Source: Algoriphagus sp. (lineage in GTDB: Bacteria > Bacteroidota > Bacteroidia > Cytophagales > Cyclobacteriaceae). Taken from it: a stretch of DNA of 64,000 bases. Below are positions 59,990 to 64,000 of this stretch, piece after piece (position 1 is the first letter of the stretch; every line of letters begins with the position of its first letter). The stretch spans positions 1 to 64,000 of the forward strand of contig NZ_JABXIN010000011.1 in the NCBI RefSeq assembly GCF_013373065.1, written 5' to 3'. The notes beneath the pieces are model-generated. The model saw nothing but the letters and a program-made list of their open reading frames with translations, did no database searches and was not told where the DNA came from. A program made the translations under genes and the position numbers.

Positions 59990-60937
59990 ATGAAAAATGT
60001 AGTGTTTAGAAATGGTGATAAAATGCCAATTGTTGGCCTTGGTACTTGGAAAAGTAAACCCGGCGAGGTAAAACAAGCTGTTTACTGGGCCTTGGAAGCA
60101 GGCTACCGTCACATTGATTGTGCAGCAATTTATGGGAATGAAAAAGAAGTGGGGCAGGGATTGGCTGAAGCTATTGCAGGCGGAATCGTAAAGCGATCCG
60201 ATGTTTTTTTGACTTCAAAACTTTGGAATGATTCACATAGGATGGAAGATGTGGGACCTGCTTTGGATAAATCATTGGAGGATTTGGGATTAGATTATTT
60301 GGATTTGTATCTCATCCATTGGCCTATTTCATTTAAGCATGGAGTTAGTTTTGCATCTCATCGAGAGGAGTTTTACACCTATGAAGATGTGCCTCTAACC
60401 CAAACTTGGTCTGCTATGCAGGAGCAAAAAGCCAATAAAAAAACCAAGCATATCGGGGTTTCCAATTTTAACAGCACCAAACTGATGGAGCTAATAAAAA
60501 TGAAGGAAGAGGTTCCGGAAATGAATCAAATCGAAATGCATCCTTTTCTTCCCCAAGAGAAGTTGGTGGAGTTTTGTAGACATCATCAAATCCTGCTTAC
60601 AGCCTACAGTCCTTTAGGTTCTCCAGATTCTCGCTCTGAAAAACATAGCCAGGATCCAAAACTTTTGACAAATCCTGTGGTATTGGAAATTGCCAAAAAA
60701 CATGGTGTATCAGCAGGTCAGGTTTTGATTGCGTGGTCTGTTGCTCGGGAAGTTGTTGTAATTCCAAAATCAGTCAACCAAAGTCGAATACTTGATAATC
60801 TTAAGGCTGCTGATTTAGAATTAGATGCGCATGACCTGATGGAATTGCGGGACATTGGGATTAATCACCGATTTGTAGATGGTACTTTTTTCACACAAGG
60901 ACATAGCCCATATGAATTAGGTGATCTTTGGGAGTAG
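59990..60937 (+). CDS. Aldo/keto reductase
   Basis: MPIVGLGTWKSKPGEVKQAVYWALEAGYRHIDCAAIYGNEKEVG, LDLYLIHWPI, VIPKSVNQSRILDN. Confidence 0.95.
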   Translation: MKNVVFRNGDKMPIVGLGTWKSKPGEVKQAVYWALEAGYRHIDCAAIYGNEKEVGQGLAEAIAGGIVKRSDVFLTSKLWNDSHRMEDVGPALDKSLEDLGLDYLDLYLIHWPISFKHGVSFASHREEFYTYEDVPLTQTWSAMQEQKANKKTKHIGVSNFNSTKLMELIKMKEEVPEMNQIEMHPFLPQEKLVEFCRHHQILLTAYSPLGSPDSRSEKHSQDPKLLTNPVVLEIAKKHGVSAGQVLIAWSVAREVVVIPKSVNQSRILDNLKAADLELDAHDLMELRDIGINHRFVDGTFFTQGHSPYELGDLWE

Positions 60938-60955
60938 AGCTTTGTTTACGTGGTC

Positions 60956-61576
60956 TTATTCATCTACCTCGAGCTCTTCCAGTATTTCGGCAAGTTCATC
61001 GTAGTCTTTAAGTCCAGGCTTGATTTCCTCGCCACCCTCTAAAGCAATTCCAAATAATTTCAAATCACTTAGTAAGCTTTTGACGTTAAATGGTGTAATT
61101 CCGCCGGCTAGGATGACTTTAGCTTTTTTGGCAAGTAGTGCTAAGGATTTCATCTGATCTCCATCGAGGGTTGAAGAATCTGTTGTAATTAGAAGATGGA
61201 TATGATTCTCCTGAATTTTTTCTGCAACAGCTTCTTCGATGTGTTTGACTTCTTTTAAAGGAGCTTCGAATACAAGTTGATACCCTTTACCTGCAAAGTC
61301 TAAAAGCGTGTTCAAGTGGTTGTGCTGAATCCAGGTTACTGTAGGGTACTTTTCTAGTTTTTGAGAAACAATAGAAGTAGGATCATCTTTAAACTCAGCA
61401 CAAAATTCGCAACCTGAAACCCATCCAGTGATTTCTAGGAACAAATTGGGAGATACAAACTTATCTGAATTTTCATCCAGATTGAATCCGATTACATCTA
61501 CATACATACCGGAACTATAGCGTGCATCACTGAGATTGGTTACTCCACTTATTTTTACGAAAGTACTTAAAGCCAT
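60956..61576 (-). CDS. Phosphoribosylanthranilate isomerase (TrpF)-like protein, catalytic motif degenerate
   Basis: FVKISGVTNLSDARYSSGMYVDVIGFNLDE resembles TrpF KICG...DA...GAD..GF; ends with LAGGITPFNVKSLL. Confidence 0.72.
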   Translation of the reverse strand: MALSTFVKISGVTNLSDARYSSGMYVDVIGFNLDENSDKFVSPNLFLEITGWVSGCEFCAEFKDDPTSIVSQKLEKYPTVTWIQHNHLNTLLDFAGKGYQLVFEAPLKEVKHIEEAVAEKIQENHIHLLITTDSSTLDGDQMKSLALLAKKAKVILAGGITPFNVKSLLSDLKLFGIALEGGEEIKPGLKDYDELAEILEELEVDE

Positions 61577-61696
61577 GTCAAGGAATTTTAAGCGAAGTTA
61601 CTCATTCATTATTTTATAACCAGTGCTTTTAGGCTATCCATTTTTGGTAACTGTCTTTTTTTGTAGAAAAAGCGTAATTTTAAGCGTTTAGTATAT

Positions 61697-62371
61697 ATGA
61701 AGCGATTTCTAGCAGTTTTATTTTTCCTTTCGCCTATATTCTTTTCCTGTGACAGGGAAATAGAAGTTCCTAACTCTAATTCCGGATTTAGTTTTTTTCC
61801 TTTTTTGATAGGGAATTATTGGATCTATGAAGTTGATGAGCGGATTTATTTTGGAGAAAATGACTTTGAGGATCGTAGTTTCTATTACCGGGATTTGATT
61901 CGAACTGTCTATGTGGATGATGCTGGAGAGCAGGTGTTTATTGTGCAGCGAGATTGGTCTTCTGATCAGGAATCCTGGACTTTTGAAACAGAATATACCT
62001 TAGTTGTTCGGGGTCAAAATCTTATTATGAATCTAAATAATTCCCCGATCGTGGTTTTAGCTTTTCCTATTCAAGACGGACTTATGTGGGATGGAAACCG
62101 TTTTCGCGATGCTGTTCGGGATGATTTTCAGATCGAGCTAGAAACCCCAATTTCTTCAGAAAATGTAAGGCTGAAAGTGATTCAAGAAGAAGCTGATGAT
62201 CTAATCACCTTCCGTGACAAGCGGTATGATGTATTTGAAGAAAATGTGGGTTTGATTGAACGTTATTACGAAGTATTAACCTATTGTTCAAGAAATGATT
62301 GTTTGGGAGATCAATTGATAGATTCCGGGAAATTTGTACATATGAGATTAATACGATCGGGAAATGAATAA
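61697..62371 (+). CDS. Hypothetical lipoprotein
   Basis: Signal peptide with FFSC lipobox; overlaps the downstream protease start by 8 bp. Confidence 0.7.
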   Translation: MKRFLAVLFFLSPIFFSCDREIEVPNSNSGFSFFPFLIGNYWIYEVDERIYFGENDFEDRSFYYRDLIRTVYVDDAGEQVFIVQRDWSSDQESWTFETEYTLVVRGQNLIMNLNNSPIVVLAFPIQDGLMWDGNRFRDAVRDDFQIELETPISSENVRLKVIQEEADDLITFRDKRYDVFEENVGLIERYYEVLTYCSRNDCLGDQLIDSGKFVHMRLIRSGNE

Positions 62372-64000
62372 ATTCTACCTTACTTTTTTATTGTTTTTTT
62401 TATTTTGCAGCCATCTGGTGTTGGCTCAGGACCGATATGCGGTTTTTTATAAAAATAAAGCAGGAACAGAATTTAGCTTAGATAAGCCGGAGGATTTTTT
62501 AACTCAAAAAGCACTTCAACGCCGAATCAGGGAAGGTATATCTATAGACAGTACCGATTTGCCAGTTTCTCCAAAATATATTCAGGAAGTTGAAAAGCAT
62601 ACAGACTACCTATTGTATCATTCCAAATGGATGAATGCCTCTTTGATTGTTGCCGATTTGGAGACGATTTCCATTCTTGAGCAATTGCCATTTGTAGATC
62701 ATATAGAAAAAGTAGCAAAGGGATTTATTCCTAGACCCAATGATCGGATGCAATCTCAGGGTTATGAAACCAAGATTCGAAAATTTTTACCCCTCGATAA
62801 TGCACCTGCTCGAACCTTGGCTAATGAAGAGTTGCCCACGGACTTTCAGAATTCACTACTCGGAATTGACAAAATGCATGAAGAAGGTTTCAAAGGAGAG
62901 GGAATAATTATTGCGGTGTTTGATGTGGGATTTCCTGGAGTCAACACGATTAATGCTTTTTCACATTTGATAAGAAATGGTCAAATTATCGATCAGAAGG
63001 ATTTTGTGAGACCATGGAGTTCCAATGTTTTTACTGATCATCCTCATGGAACCAATGTATTGTCTCTTATTGGCGCTTATGAGGAAGGAACCTTTGTTTC
63101 CGGCGCACCGAATGCCGAGTATTTTTTGGCGATCACAGAAGAATTAGCTACTGAATACCAAATTGAAGAATACAACTGGCTCCGGGCAGCCGAATATGCT
63201 GATTCTATAGGCGTGGATATCATCAATAGTTCCGTGGGATATTTTGATTTTGATGATCCTTCTATGAATTATTCATTTGGGGAATTGGACGGACAAACAA
63301 CCATCATTACCCAAGCGGCAAATCTTGCATCAGCCAAAGGGATATTGGTTATAAGTAGCGTGGGAAATTATGGGCCAAATGAGCCAAGCTTAACAGCTCC
63401 TTCTGACTCTCCTGATGTTTTGGCCATTGGTTCGGTGAACCAAGATTTAACAGTTGTAAATTCAAGTTCCCGTGGCCCAACGGGAGATGGAAGATTAAAA
63501 CCTGATCTGGTTGCATTTGGGAATGGACTCCCCATAATCCGAATTAATGGTAATGTTGGACTAGGATATGGAACATCCTTTACAGCTCCGCAAGTTGCAG
63601 CCTTGGCTGCTGGTCTTTGGCAAGCAAAACCCGAGTGGACTCGAGAAGAATTAATCGATGAATTGCTAAGAAGTGCTACGCAATTTGATAACCCTGATAA
63701 CACCTTTGGGTACGGGATTCCCGATTTCTACAAAGCTTATTTTGGAGAAATCTTGAGTGTGGAGGAAAAAACAGAAGAACAACCATGGAATGTTTACCCT
63801 AATCCGCTTATTGGAAATGAATTAAAAATAAATTTTGGATCGGGATTAAAGTCTAATTTTACATTGATTGATCTAAGCGGAAGAGTTATTCGAACGAAAG
63901 AATTGGAACGATTTAACAATAAAAACCCCTTTGAAATTTCTTTGGAAGGGATTCCTTCAGGCTTATATTTGATTCAGCTTCAGGATCAAGTTGAATTAAA
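62364..64000 (+). CDS. S8 (subtilisin-like) serine protease with T9SS sorting domain, 3'-truncated by window edge
   Basis: Translated by eye: signal peptide, AVFDVGFPG (Asp), DHPHGTNVLSLIG (His), YGTSFTAPQVAALAAGLW (Ser), tail VYPNPLIGNELKINF...GIPSGLYLIQL; missing from the ORF track because no stop falls in the window. Confidence 0.9.
   Translation, partial: MNKFYLTFLLFFLFCSHLVLAQDRYAVFYKNKAGTEFSLDKPEDFLTQKALQRRIREGISIDSTDLPVSPKYIQEVEKHTDYLLYHSKWMNASLIVADLETISILEQLPFVDHIEKVAKGFIPRPNDRMQSQGYETKIRKFLPLDNAPARTLANEELPTDFQNSLLGIDKMHEEGFKGEGIIIAVFDVGFPGVNTINAFSHLIRNGQIIDQKDFVRPWSSNVFTDHPHGTNVLSLIGAYEEGTFVSGAPNAEYFLAITEELATEYQIEEYNWLRAAEYADSIGVDIINSSVGYFDFDDPSMNYSFGELDGQTTIITQAANLASAKGILVISSVGNYGPNEPSLTAPSDSPDVLAIGSVNQDLTVVNSSSRGPTGDGRLKPDLVAFGNGLPIIRINGNVGLGYGTSFTAPQVAALAAGLWQAKPEWTREELIDELLRSATQFDNPDNTFGYGIPDFYKAYFGEILSVEEKTEEQPWNVYPNPLIGNELKINFGSGLKSNFTLIDLSGRVIRTKELERFNNKNPFEISLEGIPSGLYLIQLQDQVEL

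Noticed and set aside
63368-63703. 111-aa minus-strand ORF
   Set aside because: Antisense to the S8 protease, whose catalytic motifs are clear on the plus strand.
1-64000. CRISPR arrays, tRNA/rRNA genes, prophage, IS elements, retrons and known defence islands
   Set aside because: No direct-repeat arrays with spacers, no tRNA-like cloverleafs noticed, and no transposase, integrase, reverse transcriptase, nuclease or restriction motifs among the ORFs. A tRNAscan/Infernal run would be needed to exclude small RNAs rigorously.

Overview
The window is about 64 kb of dense bacterial chromosome that looks like Bacteroidota (Cyclobacteriaceae/Algoriphagus-like, inferred from protein style, T9SS sorting domains and a TAnnTTTG-type promoter). 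Most of it is ordinary metabolism and housekeeping. Main blocks, left to right: a truncated HYR/MopE-repeat/PKD T9SS surface protein; a TonB receptor with a lipoprotein; a PfkB sugar kinase with a sugar MFS porter; a fused isobutyryl-CoA mutase (IcmF); OsmC; a Cache lipoprotein with a hybrid histidine kinase; 2-oxoacid dehydrogenase E2, cinA, an SDR and folA; fmt; a DUF1343/NamZ-like protein; a LolC/E-like permease; a GT2 enzyme; an ATP-grasp protein; a hisG-D-C-B operon; menA, GPx, argS, arginase and arginine decarboxylase; copA; an HlyD/TolC pair; sdaAB; a xylose operon (Na+/sugar symporter, xylB, xylA); various hydrolases; ThuA and DUF6807 proteins; an aldo/keto reductase; a TrpF-like protein; and a truncated S8 protease with a T9SS tail that is absent from the ORF track. 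I saw no CRISPR array, rRNA, tRNA, transposase or prophage. The best hidden signal is upstream of hisG. It is an unlisted 27-codon ORF (31167..31250, minus strand) encoding MKAQGIYIAIFSSHHHQVHVHHFHHSS (8 His), preceded by a TTTG-N19-TAACTTTG promoter match and followed by two hairpins. This looks like a histidine attenuator leader. No searches or folding programs were run.
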